From an uncultured Halieaceae bacterium (lineage in GTDB: Bacteria; Pseudomonadota; Gammaproteobacteria; Pseudomonadales; Halieaceae): a DNA stretch of 31,860 nt. Under the pieces are notes generated by a model. It was not told the origin of the DNA, made no database searches, and saw nothing but the letters and a program-made list of their open reading frames with translations. The position numbers and the translations under genes are program-made. Location: assembly GCA_938074135.1 (NCBI GenBank), contig CALJFL010000083.1, forward strand, positions 1-31,860, in the 5' to 3' direction. This document shows, one piece after another, positions 1 through 8,010 of this stretch (the first letter of the stretch is position 1; each line of letters starts with the position of its first letter).

Positions 1-2
1 GC

Positions 3-1112
3 CAGAGCGCTGCCCGCACATTTCTCAAGCAGTGTGAGCATCGCCCCAACCTGACCCTGGAAACCGGGGCGCTCACCGAGCGCATTCTACTGGAAGACGG
101 GCGCGCCATCGGTGTCCAGTACAGCAAATCCAAAGGCAAGAAAACAACCACCGAAATAGCCTATGCGAGTGGCGAGGTGATTCTTTGCGGTGGCGTCATC
201 AACTCACCACAGCTTCTGGAACTATCAGGCATCGGCGACCGCGACAGGCTCACCAGCCTGGGTATATCGGTAGCCGCGGATCTGCCCGGAGTTGGCGAGA
301 ATCTGCAGGACCACCTGACTATCAACGTCATTCAGGGCCTGCAGGGTACCAACACTTTTTACGAGGAAAGCCGGCCATTAAGCCTGCTGAAAAATATCGT
401 GCGCTTCTTCACCCAGCGCCGGGGGCTGCTCACCCATCCCGCCTCACAGGTCGGCGTATTTTTCCGTACCAACGACAAGGAAAAATTACCTGATGCGCAG
501 GTTCACTTTGCGCCGGCCGCCGGTGAGTACGACAAGCGTGGCAACCTGAAAACCGTTGCTGGCACAACGGCGACAGTCTGTCACCTCAAACCCAAAAGCC
601 GCGGCAGTGTGCATATCAAATCAAGCGACCCTGCACAGGCCCCGGCAATACACGCCAACTACCTGAGCGAGGAGTCCGATCGCACGGCCATGATCGCCGC
701 CGTGCGCAAGGTTCGCGAGATGTTCGGCGCACCGGCCCTGGACCGATATCGAACGGAAGAACTGCAGCCCGGGCCCGGTGCCCAGAGCGACGAGGAGATC
801 CTGTCGTTCATCCGCGCACACGGCGAATCGGTCTATCACCCAGTAGGCACCTGCAAGATGGGTAACGACGACATGGCTGTCGTTGATGATCGCCTGCGCG
901 TGCGAGGAGTCCCGGGCCTGCGGGTGGCCGACGCCTCGGTCATGCCGAGGGTACCGGCTGGCAATACCCACGCGCCAACTGTGATGATCGCAGAGAAATG
1001 TGCCGACATGTTGCTTCAGGATGCCGGCATCAAGGTTCACACGCCCCAGGTCGCCAGCAAGGCGCAGGAAAAGACAACCCGACGCAAGAAAAAAGCCGTC
1101 GCAGCACAGTGA
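3..1112 (+). CDS. GMC family alcohol dehydrogenase (FAD), 5' end missing
   Basis: The reading frame is open from base 3 and gives 369 residues, so the N-terminal FAD-binding GxGxxG part lies left of the window. Visible GMC signatures are SAARTFL near the start, [25 protein letters not shown], and the C-terminal active-site blocks HPVGTCKMG and [13 protein letters not shown], which supply the His and Asn/His catalytic residues. The family oxidises primary alcohols or choline to aldehydes with FAD (AlkJ/BetA-like). An aldehyde dehydrogenase starts 10 bases downstream, which suggests a two-step alcohol-to-acid operon. The last 25 or so residues are an unusual Lys/Arg-rich tail ending [12 protein letters not shown]. 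The substrate cannot be read from the sequence. Confidence 0.93.
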   Translation, partial: QSAARTFLKQCEHRPNLTLETGALTERILLEDGRAIGVQYSKSKGKKTTTEIAYASGEVILCGGVINSPQLLELSGIGDRDRLTSLGISVAADLPGVGENLQDHLTINVIQGLQGTNTFYEESRPLSLLKNIVRFFTQRRGLLTHPASQVGVFFRTNDKEKLPDAQVHFAPAAGEYDKRGNLKTVAGTTATVCHLKPKSRGSVHIKSSDPAQAPAIHANYLSEESDRTAMIAAVRKVREMFGAPALDRYRTEELQPGPGAQSDEEILSFIRAHGESVYHPVGTCKMGNDDMAVVDDRLRVRGVPGLRVADASVMPRVPAGNTHAPTVMIAEKCADMLLQDAGIKVHTPQVASKAQEKTTRRKKKAVAAQ

Positions 1113-1122
1113 GGAATGACAG

Positions 1123-2571
1123 ATGAACGCATCTACCAAAGAAGGCTCAGCCGCCGTCGAGCTACTCGCTGTACTCGATAACCAGCGCCGTGCATTCAAG
1201 TCCGAGGGGCCGGTAGCACTGGCAACGCGCATCGATCGGCTGGATCGTTGCATCGCCCTGCTAGTAGACCACAAGGACGAGATCTGTGTTGCTGTCGAGA
1301 AAGACTTCGGCTGCCGCTCGTCCTACGTCACCCTGATGACGGATGTGATGAACTCTGTGGGCAGTCTCAAGTTCGTTAAAAAAAATCTGAAGAAGTGGAT
1401 GAAGCCCGAGAAACGGACACCATTGCTACCGATGAACTTTCTCGGCGGCAAGGCGCATGTGCACTATCAGCCAAAAGGGGTCGTCGGCATCATGACACCC
1501 TGGAATGTGCCGGTGAACATGATCTTCAGCCCACTGGCTGATGTGCTGGGAGCCGGAAACCGCGCGATGATAAAGCCCTCTGAGTTCACGCCCAACACCG
1601 CCAAGCTGATGCAGGAGCTGTTCGCCAGTTACTTCGAGGAATCGGAAATTGCAGTGGTTACCGGCGGCCCGGAAGTTGGTGCGGCATTCAGTGCACTGCC
1701 GCTGGATCACCTTATATTTACCGGCGCCACCACGATTGGCCGAATGGTTATGCGCTCTGCCGCCGAGAACATGGTCCCGGTCACCCTGGAGCTGGGCGGT
1801 AAATCACCGGTGATCGTCAGCGACGATTGCGACATTCAAATGGCCGCGGAACGCATCATCACAGGAAAGTCAATGAACGGCGGACAGCTGTGCATCAGCC
1901 CCGACTACTGTTTCGTGCCGCAAAGTCGCCTGGAAACATTCATCAACCATTGCCGCGAAACCATTGCCACACAATTCCCCACTGTGCAGGACAATCCTGA
2001 TTTCGTTGCCTGCATCAACGAACGGCATTTCGAGCGAGTGAAAGGCTATATCGAGGAAGCGCGCGCTGCCGGTACACGTATCATCCCACTTTGCCCGGCC
2101 GGCGAAGAGACATCCTCAGCTGCCGAGCACAAACTGGCCCTGCACCTGATCGTCAATCCAGGCGATGAGCTGGCCTGCATGCAGGATGAGATTTTTGGCG
2201 CGGTAATGAATATCAAGACCTACAGTGACGTGCAGGAATGCATCGACTTCATTAACACCCGGGAACACCCGCTGGCCCTGTACTACTTCGGCAACAACGC
2301 TGATGAAAAGGACAAAGTGCTGACCGAAACCATATCAGGTGGCGTATCGGTGAATGCGGTCGCCATGCATGTCGCCTGTGACGATTTACCCTTTGGCGGC
2401 ATCGGTCACAGCGGCACTGGCAATTACCGGGGCCAGGACGGCTTCAGGACATTCAGCCACGCCCGCGGGGTGTACCAGGAAGGCTGGGTCAATCTGGCCA
2501 AACTGGCTGGCACCCTGCCCCCCTACGGTGAGAAGCTGGCGAAGATGCTGGCCGGGCAGATCAAAAAATAA
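1123..2571 (+). CDS. Aldehyde dehydrogenase, coniferyl-aldehyde dehydrogenase type
   Basis: This 482-residue NAD(P)-dependent aldehyde dehydrogenase has all the key parts. Asn128 lies in MTPWNVP, the FTGATTIG cofactor loop at 199-206, the general base Glu223 in LELGGKSP, the nucleophile Cys257 in GGQLCISPDY, and Glu356 in DEIFG. The short N-terminus and GQLCISPDY block resemble the coniferyl-aldehyde (CalB) branch, which oxidises aromatic and medium or long aliphatic aldehydes to acids. It follows the GMC dehydrogenase by 10 bases and probably takes over its aldehyde product. The ATG start is preceded by GAGGAATGACAG, which holds a good ribosome-binding site. Substrate choice is inferred. Confidence 0.93.
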   Translation: MNASTKEGSAAVELLAVLDNQRRAFKSEGPVALATRIDRLDRCIALLVDHKDEICVAVEKDFGCRSSYVTLMTDVMNSVGSLKFVKKNLKKWMKPEKRTPLLPMNFLGGKAHVHYQPKGVVGIMTPWNVPVNMIFSPLADVLGAGNRAMIKPSEFTPNTAKLMQELFASYFEESEIAVVTGGPEVGAAFSALPLDHLIFTGATTIGRMVMRSAAENMVPVTLELGGKSPVIVSDDCDIQMAAERIITGKSMNGGQLCISPDYCFVPQSRLETFINHCRETIATQFPTVQDNPDFVACINERHFERVKGYIEEARAAGTRIIPLCPAGEETSSAAEHKLALHLIVNPGDELACMQDEIFGAVMNIKTYSDVQECIDFINTREHPLALYYFGNNADEKDKVLTETISGGVSVNAVAMHVACDDLPFGGIGHSGTGNYRGQDGFRTFSHARGVYQEGWVNLAKLAGTLPPYGEKLAKMLAGQIKK

Positions 2572-2581
2572 AACACCGCGT

Positions 2582-2908
2582 TCAGTGCAGCACCCGATCC
2601 GGCTCTGACACGACAATGGCCTGCAGTTTTCGGCCCAGCATGATGACGTGCCCGTGCTGCCGATTGACCCCATCGTACGTGTAGTCAAAGCGATATTGGC
2701 GCCAGACGCGCCAGCGGCCGGTCTCATCGCGGCTCAGTGAAAACCGCCTGATATGGACGCTCTGGTCGAGTAACTGGTAATCATCTTGTTTCGCGGCCCT
2801 GCCAACGGCCTGCAATGCTAGCTCGCGCACGCGAATCGCGGACAGGAAATAAAGGGCCAGCCCACCGAACAAAAAAACGACCAGCATTTCGCCCAAGGTA
2901 AAGTACAC
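2582..2908 (-). CDS. DUF3301 family small membrane protein
   Basis: This 108-residue protein has one N-terminal membrane segment (about residues 5-23) followed by a soluble domain with the DUF3301 pattern: LLDQSVHIRRFSLSRDETG, then R-x-Y-x-F-x-Y, then a G-H-V-x-x-L-G turn. The family is found in gammaproteobacteria and its function is unknown. The start is GTG (GTG TAC TTT). The gene ends 10 bases from the convergent aldehyde dehydrogenase and lies 71 bases downstream of the YbfF-like esterase on the same strand, so the two may share a transcript. Confidence 0.8.
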   Translation of the reverse strand: MYFTLGEMLVVFLFGGLALYFLSAIRVRELALQAVGRAAKQDDYQLLDQSVHIRRFSLSRDETGRWRVWRQYRFDYTYDGVNRQHGHVIMLGRKLQAIVVSEPDRVLH

Positions 2909-2979
2909 GCAGTTCTCCAGTTTCTATATAGGTGCGAAGGATACGACTCCCGCGTTCCACACGCCAGCGCGGCGTACTT

Positions 2980-3750
2980 TCAGTCGTCCAGAAATCGATG
3001 CACGATGGCGTTAAACAGCCGGGGTTGCTGGGCATGCAACCAATGGCCGCAATCGGCCATGATTTTTACCTCCGCCTGTGAAAACAGGCCAAGGATAATG
3101 TTCTGATGCTCAGGCAGTATATAGTCCGAGTCGGCGCCCTTGATAAACAGCACCCGCCCCGTATAGGCAATCTCCGGGACTGGAGCTTGCTGAATCGCTG
3201 CATAATTGCGCCGCAGGCCATCGAGGTTGAAACGCCAGTTGTAGGTGCCCTCCTCGCTCCGCTGCAAAGACAGCAGTAGAAACTGGATGACCTGCTCCTC
3301 GCGGATATGCGCAGCCATGAGCTCCGCCGCTTCCGACCTGGAGCGGCACATGGCCGCAGCCACGGCATCAAGGCCGGCGAATACCGCGTCATGCCGGGGC
3401 TGATAAGCCACGGGGGCGATGTCCGCGACCACCAGCGACTCTACTCGCGCGGGTTCCGACAGCGCCAGCTGCATCGCCACCTTGCCACCCAGGGAATGCC
3501 CTACATATGCCGCCTGTGGCAGGTTTCGGTCATCCATCCAGTCGGCCAGCGCACTGGCCAAGATGCTGATATCCGCTTGCTCCAGCCATTCGGAGTGGCC
3601 GTGGTTGGGCAGATCGACACTGTGCACCCGATAATTATCCTGCAGGGCGCGAGCCAGCGAACCCAGATTGCTGCCCATACCAAACAGGCCGTGAAGCAGC
3701 ACGACGTCAGGGCCATCGCCGCGCACGCTATCGTGCAGTTTTACAGACAT
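2980..3750 (-). CDS. Alpha/beta hydrolase, YbfF-like esterase
   Basis: This 256-residue alpha/beta-hydrolase has the oxyanion-side HGLFG at 20-24, the nucleophile elbow GHSLGG with Ser86, and the catalytic His236 in CGHWLHAQQP; the spacing fits YbfF of enterobacteria. YbfF-type enzymes hydrolyse short acyl esters and acyl-CoA or thioester-like substrates, but the physiological substrate is uncertain. The ATG is preceded by GAAGGAG nine bases upstream. No signal peptide is seen, so it should be cytoplasmic. It is divergent from the lipoprotein gene at 3815, with only 64 bases between them for both promoters. Confidence 0.9.
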   Translation of the reverse strand: MSVKLHDSVRGDGPDVVLLHGLFGMGSNLGSLARALQDNYRVHSVDLPNHGHSEWLEQADISILASALADWMDDRNLPQAAYVGHSLGGKVAMQLALSEPARVESLVVADIAPVAYQPRHDAVFAGLDAVAAAMCRSRSEAAELMAAHIREEQVIQFLLLSLQRSEEGTYNWRFNLDGLRRNYAAIQQAPVPEIAYTGRVLFIKGADSDYILPEHQNIILGLFSQAEVKIMADCGHWLHAQQPRLFNAIVHRFLDD

Positions 3751-3814
3751 ACCCGCTGTCTCCTTCGACAGATTTTGCTACCATGCGCGTCACGATAAGG
3801 AATCGGGATTCAGC

Positions 3815-4603
3815 ATGCACTTTTTCAACCGCGCGTATCAATTAACTGCCATCATCTTTGCCACAGTTTTGTTGGCTGCCTGCAGCGGCGCTCCCAGTTA
3901 CAACCCCACCGTTTACCCTTTTGAAATCGAAGAGGAACGGATGGCCAATTCCAAGGTGAAAACCGTGGTCATCCCCCATGTCAACCTGGGATCACCGTCG
4001 CGTAGCTATCTGGAAAAAGAAGCGCCGCGTATTGACGGCTATGTCAGCACCTACCTCAAGGATAACGGCTTCAAGGTGCTGCCCCAGCGTATGTTCAAGC
4101 AGCACTATAATAATGCAGTGCGAGCCTTTGGCAATCCGGTGGACCCGACCACGGGCAAAGTCAATATGAAGACCTTTTCCCAGATCATGCAAAGCGTGCG
4201 CGACCGAATGAAGGAAGAGACGCAACTGGATGCCTTCGTGTTCACCGATCTGGTCGAGTTGGAGGTGCCGTTCAGCGGCGGTTTGAAGCATATCGCCCGC
4301 TGGGACGGAGTCAGCCGCAAACCCTCACTACAGGGCCCGGGCGATGGTGTATCCGCTGATTTCGACTGGAACATGCAGGCCGCTGTCGCCTCGCTGCAAA
4401 TAAGCATCTACGATATCGAACTGCAGCGCCTGTTCACCAGCCGTGGCGGCATGGACGCAACCGATGCCATAGACACACGCTCTTCCACCGGACGCTATAT
4501 CCGTCGCCGCAATATCCTGGAGAACGAAAACAACATCAAAGAAGGCGTTCAGTTGGCCTTTCACCCCTTTATCGAAATGGAGAAGTGGCCGGGCAACCCC
4601 TAA
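3815..4603 (+). CDS. Lipoprotein of unknown function
   Basis: This 262-residue protein begins with a lipoprotein signal: a basic N-region, a hydrophobic stretch and the lipobox L20-A21-A22-C23. I do not recognise a named family for the rest. The middle has an alpha/beta character and the protein is rich in Arg and Asp, with a C-terminal segment RSSTGRYIRRRNILENENN. It should be anchored to the outer or inner membrane on the periplasmic side; Ser at +2 favours the outer membrane. AAGGAATCGGG upstream supplies the ribosome-binding site. It stands alone between a divergent esterase and a convergent GMC gene. Confidence 0.82.
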   Translation: MHFFNRAYQLTAIIFATVLLAACSGAPSYNPTVYPFEIEEERMANSKVKTVVIPHVNLGSPSRSYLEKEAPRIDGYVSTYLKDNGFKVLPQRMFKQHYNNAVRAFGNPVDPTTGKVNMKTFSQIMQSVRDRMKEETQLDAFVFTDLVELEVPFSGGLKHIARWDGVSRKPSLQGPGDGVSADFDWNMQAAVASLQISIYDIELQRLFTSRGGMDATDAIDTRSSTGRYIRRRNILENENNIKEGVQLAFHPFIEMEKWPGNP

Positions 4604-4611
4604 GCCCGGTT
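4587..4611 (+). terminator. Possible hairpin terminator at convergent gene ends
   Basis: CCGGGC (4589-4594) and GCCCGG (4604-4609) form a 6-bp GC stem, extendable by two G-U pairs, around a 9-base loop that contains the stop codon of the lipoprotein gene. It sits where the lipoprotein gene and the minus-strand GMC gene meet, with 14 bases between them. There is no run of T residues on either side, so Rho-independent termination is uncertain. Confidence 0.35.
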
Positions 4612-4617
4612 CAACAC

Positions 4618-6186
4618 TCAACTCTTGCCAAACAGCTGTTCTGCCGTGCGCAAGGCCAGCGCATGCAGGGTGAAGGTCGGGTTCACCGCCCCGCTGGAAG
4701 GAAACAAGCTGGTACCTGCGACGTAAAGATTCTCCAACTCGTGGCACCTGCCGTAAGAATCGGTCACCGACTTGGCAGGGTCGTTGCCCATAACCGTACC
4801 ACCCATGATATGCATCGCAAAAGGCGATGAGGCCCACACATCGTCGGCACCACCGGCGGCAAACACCTTTTTGCCCTGTTCGATAGCGCTGCTGAGCAAA
4901 GCCTCCGAGGGCGCGGTCACGTTATGTACCGTCCTGGCCAGCGGCACCCCATTGGCATCCTTGCTGGACGACAGGGTTATCCGGTTATCGGCCAGCGCAA
5001 TATCCTCTGACACACAGACCATGTTGCCTATGCGACGGGCGGCTGCTTCCATAAAGGGCTGCAACCGATCTCCAACAATATCAGGGCGGGTAGTAGCGAT
5101 GCCCAGCAGGCCGTTGGGCTTCATCGCGTTGGCGATCAACCACTGGTAAGAGCCAAAGGCGCCCGGCACTGACGTCTTGTCGTCGTAATTGTCCTGGCAC
5201 ATGAGCTGGCCCGCGGTCGGCCCGAGGTGAGGCAAGGTGTCTTCCTTGAACAAACCATAAACCGAAGCGGCGGGATGAGTCATCAGGTAGCGGCCCAGCA
5301 CACCGTTGCGATTGGACAAGCCCTGCGGGTGCTTATCGCTCACTGAAGCCAGCAGCAGGCGTGCGCTCTGCACGGCAAAGGCTGCAACTACCACGGTATC
5401 AGCCATGACCTGCAACGTGGCGCCGGAAGCGTCAATGTACTCGACACCCGTTGCACGCTGCCCATTGTCGTCATGGAGAATCCGTGTCACCTGCGCCCGA
5501 TTGCGAATCTCGGCCCCGGCTTGCAGAGCCCAACCCAGGTAGGTCACCAGGGGATTGGCCAGCGCACCAATGGGGCAACCGGCGTCGCACCAGCCATCGT
5601 ACAGACAACCGCTACGCCCCTTATATTCGCGCGTATTAATGGCCAAGGGGATCGCCGATGTTCGTAAACCCAGCGCCTCAAAGCCTTTGCGGATAACCTC
5701 ACCCTGGGCAAACACCGGGACCGCCGGCAGCGGATAGGGCTCGCCCGCCGGCCGCCAGGTTTCACCCTCGGCGTCACCGCTCAAGCCGACTTCAGCCTGA
5801 ACTTTATCGTAGTAGGGACGCAGATCGTCGTAGCCTATGGGCCAATCCAGCCCCACCTCGTAGCGGGAAGCGACGTCGAAGTCTGCCTCGTGCAGCCGTG
5901 GCCAGACACCATAGTGATGCAGGGCACTGCCGCCGGTACCCCAGCCGGCATTGAAGACATGGCCAACCTTGAAGTTACCCTCTTCCTCCACATGCGGCCC
6001 GGACCACTTGAGTTTGCGCGCCCAGATTTGCGAGCTGGCCAGGTCATCCAGCTGTCGTGCGGGGCCGGCCTCCAGCAGCAGCACGCGTTTGCCAGCACGG
6101 GTTGCCCGCTCCGCTATTACACCGCCGGCGGCTCCCGCACCTACCACCACGACATCATAGGCTTCCTTAGCAGCAATCTTGACCAT
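4618..6186 (-). CDS. GMC family oxidoreductase, gluconate-2-dehydrogenase large-subunit type
   Basis: This complete 522-residue GMC flavoprotein has the FAD-binding GAGAAGG motif at 16-22 with Glu39 at the end of the second strand (LLLEAGP), the active-site block with His459 in MHIMGGTVMG, and the second active-site residue Asn502 in SGAVNPTFTL. A YDGWCDAGCPIGAL cysteine cluster is typical of the gluconate/sorbosone dehydrogenase branch rather than the choline branch. Its ATG lies 5 bases after the stop of the subunit-3 gene, so the two are probably translated together and form one complex. It has no signal peptide; export, if it occurs, would depend on the Tat signal of its partner. No cytochrome c subunit is present. 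The substrate is unknown. Confidence 0.92.
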   Translation of the reverse strand: MVKIAAKEAYDVVVVGAGAAGGVIAERATRAGKRVLLLEAGPARQLDDLASSQIWARKLKWSGPHVEEEGNFKVGHVFNAGWGTGGSALHHYGVWPRLHEADFDVASRYEVGLDWPIGYDDLRPYYDKVQAEVGLSGDAEGETWRPAGEPYPLPAVPVFAQGEVIRKGFEALGLRTSAIPLAINTREYKGRSGCLYDGWCDAGCPIGALANPLVTYLGWALQAGAEIRNRAQVTRILHDDNGQRATGVEYIDASGATLQVMADTVVVAAFAVQSARLLLASVSDKHPQGLSNRNGVLGRYLMTHPAASVYGLFKEDTLPHLGPTAGQLMCQDNYDDKTSVPGAFGSYQWLIANAMKPNGLLGIATTRPDIVGDRLQPFMEAAARRIGNMVCVSEDIALADNRITLSSSKDANGVPLARTVHNVTAPSEALLSSAIEQGKKVFAAGGADDVWASSPFAMHIMGGTVMGNDPAKSVTDSYGRCHELENLYVAGTSLFPSSGAVNPTFTLHALALRTAEQLFGKS

Positions 6187-6191
6187 AGCGA

Positions 6192-6755
6192 CTACCAGCT
6201 CGATTCGGGTTTGATGTGGGCCATATAAGGCATGCCAACACTGGCGAAGCCCTGTTCGGTACCGTAAACCACGTCACAGGCATCGGCGCGCAGCACGAAA
6301 GTGAAAAACCCTGCCGGTGGCCCCTGCCAGCCGTCCGGATCGGGACCACTGATAGCAGTGAGTAACTGTCCGGTCTGCTCACTACTGAGCTTGTCCCAGC
6401 CCGCACCATGGGTCTGACGAGCCAGGGTATCTGCCGCCGCCAGCGCGCTCTGATAGAAGCTGCGAAAGCCCTCGGCAGGCACCCCGAGGTACTTGAGCAT
6501 CAACAGGCAATCTTCCTGGCTGGCGGCTAACTGATTATCGACAAAATGGGCGACACCGGCGCTGCGTGCACCGGGCACAAGGGCCTCGGCAATGCTTTCC
6601 AGCGTGGCGCTCTCGGTCGCACTGAGCACCTGGAGCGCCAGCTTTTCTGCATACGCCTGCTCAGGGCTGAGCAATAGCGTCCGGGCACCCACGGTGAATG
6701 ACAGCAGTAGGCCACTGCGCTGAAGAAATTGCCGGCGGCTGCTGCTCAACGTCAT
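6192..6755 (-). CDS. Gluconate 2-dehydrogenase subunit 3 family protein with Tat signal
   Basis: This 187-residue protein starts with a twin-arginine signal: SRRQFL with Arg7-Arg8, a hydrophobic stretch to about residue 30, and a likely cut after AYA (34-36). The rest fits the small subunit family of membrane gluconate/sorbitol-type dehydrogenases (Gluconate_2-dh3), which chaperones or anchors the GMC flavoprotein. Its ATG overlaps the stop of the LLM gene (ATGA, 6752-6755), and the GMC gene begins 5 bases after its own stop. This order strongly suggests a complex with the GMC protein. Family assignment is by pattern and genomic pairing. Confidence 0.85.
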   Translation of the reverse strand: MTLSSSRRQFLQRSGLLLSFTVGARTLLLSPEQAYAEKLALQVLSATESATLESIAEALVPGARSAGVAHFVDNQLAASQEDCLLMLKYLGVPAEGFRSFYQSALAAADTLARQTHGAGWDKLSSEQTGQLLTAISGPDPDGWQGPPAGFFTFVLRADACDVVYGTEQGFASVGMPYMAHIKPESSW

Positions 6756-7840
6756 CGCACTGGCTCGCGCAAGCCCTTTTTCTCCAGCCTGGGTATCACC
6801 TCGTCGCGGAAATAGGGAAACTCCTCGGCATAGTCGACAAAGGCCAGGGTGCTTCCGGCAATACCGGTCGCGCTGATTTTTTCCAGCTCGTCGGCAATAT
6901 GATCCGGCGTACCTACCAGTGGATAACCGCCATGGCCGGCGGCGAATCGGTCGCGAAAGTTAGCCAGCGCCTCCGGGGTAAAGGATTGAGCGTGCATACC
7001 CTGCAACTTCATCAGGTAGTCCACAGCCTCCCAGTCGGCATTCTGGTTAGCGTAGTAGTCGAGATAGTCCTCGGCTTCTTGCTGGGTTGGCCGGCAGACA
7101 ATAGTGCAAAACGTCATCACTCCGACATCGCGATTAACCGCAGCAGATTTCTGTCGCACATCCGCCACGACTTCTGCAGCCTGGTCAAGATCGAACACCG
7201 GGGTATACAGGTAGTCGGCATTGCGCATCGCAAACTTACGCCCTTCTTCCGAGGCCGCCGCATTCAGTATGGGCACATGTGACTGCACCGGTTTAGGGTT
7301 GCCGTAGATGCCGGTGCCGTTGAAATATTTGCCATCCCAGTCGAAGGGTTCATCGTCCGTCCAGATCTTCTGGACGTAATCGAACCATTCCTGGGCGCGG
7401 GCGTAGCGTTCGGCATGATCCGCCGGCAGATCGACACCGAAAGCGTCGTATTCGGGCTTGTTCCAACCCGCGACCACGTTCAGGCCTATGCGCCCCTGCC
7501 CCAACTGATCGAGCGTCGCCAGCTGCTTGGCGGTAACAATTGGATGATTGAATGCGGTATGCACCGTGGCGAACACCTGGATATTGGTCGAGTGCGCCAA
7601 CAGTCCAGCCGCCCAGGTCACCGTCTCCAGTACACCACCATGGAAATCCGTTTCACCGCCGTAGCCGATCCAGCGGGCAATCGGTAGCATGAATTCGAGG
7701 CCTGCCTCGTCACATATCTTGACCAGCCGGATATTGTTTTCCCAACTGTTATCCCAGCGCTCTTCCACCTTGGTAACGGCCATACCGCCAGAGCAATTGG
7801 AAGAGAAAATACCCAGTTTGAATTTATTGTTACTTTGCAT
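6752..7840 (-). CDS. LLM-class FMN-dependent monooxygenase (RutA/SfnG-like)
   Basis: This 362-residue protein has the luciferase-like monooxygenase fold. The block GRIGLNVVAGWNKPEYD (116-132) corresponds to the flavin-binding GRxGxNxVTGWxKPEY segment of RutA and dimethyl-sulfone monooxygenase SfnG, and HADY-like MRNADYLYTPV follows later. Such enzymes use reduced FMN and oxygen to open rings or split C-S, C-N or ester bonds. No flavin reductase is seen in the window, so FMNH2 must come from elsewhere. It is the first gene of a three-gene coupled unit with the Gluconate_2-dh3 and GMC genes. A good promoter with a palindrome lies about 75 bases upstream. The substrate cannot be deduced. Confidence 0.9.
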   Translation of the reverse strand: MQSNNKFKLGIFSSNCSGGMAVTKVEERWDNSWENNIRLVKICDEAGLEFMLPIARWIGYGGETDFHGGVLETVTWAAGLLAHSTNIQVFATVHTAFNHPIVTAKQLATLDQLGQGRIGLNVVAGWNKPEYDAFGVDLPADHAERYARAQEWFDYVQKIWTDDEPFDWDGKYFNGTGIYGNPKPVQSHVPILNAAASEEGRKFAMRNADYLYTPVFDLDQAAEVVADVRQKSAAVNRDVGVMTFCTIVCRPTQQEAEDYLDYYANQNADWEAVDYLMKLQGMHAQSFTPEALANFRDRFAAGHGGYPLVGTPDHIADELEKISATGIAGSTLAFVDYAEEFPYFRDEVIPRLEKKGLREPVR

Positions 7841-7910
7841 GGATTAGCCCCGATTTACCCGGGCGGCCCCGAGCCGGAACCACCACTTATTGCTGACGGT
7901 CGCGCCAGAG

Positions 7911-7925
7911 TCTAGAAATTTTAGA
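7911..7925. promoter_or_regulatory. 15-bp near-palindrome, candidate operator
   Basis: TCTAGAAATTTTAGA is a 15-base inverted repeat around a central A with one mismatched pair out of seven. It covers the -10 box of the promoter read for the LLM operon, a normal place for a repressor site. No regulator gene is adjacent, so the protein that might bind is unknown. Confidence 0.4.
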
Positions 7926-7946
7926 CCTAAACTATTTCTTCAGCAA
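7918..7946 (-). promoter_or_regulatory. Sigma-70-like promoter for the LLM operon
   Basis: On the minus strand a TTGCTG box (7941-7946) is followed after exactly 17 bases by TAAAAT (7918-7923). The -10 matches the consensus at five of six positions and the -35 at three, including TTG. Transcription would start near 7910 and give a leader of about 70 bases before the LLM start codon. Confidence 0.5.
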
Positions 7947-8010
7947 GCGCTTTGTCCGTCGACTGGCCAGGTCGAAGGTGCCGCCACTGGACAACAGGCG
8001 CCACAGCGGC

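Noticed and set aside
621..1274. Long open frame on the minus strand across the GMC and aldehyde dehydrogenase genes
   Set aside because: It lies opposite two well-supported genes, has no recognisable domain and crosses their junction; it is a by-product of GC-rich codon use.
6698..7282. 194-codon open frame on the plus strand
   Set aside because: It runs opposite the LLM and subunit-3 genes, which have clear motifs and coupled starts and stops.
7841..8010. Possible remnant gene in the spacer after the TPR gene
   Set aside because: Reading both strands gives stop codons in all useful frames and no recognisable protein piece; a promoter and palindrome explain the AT-rich part.
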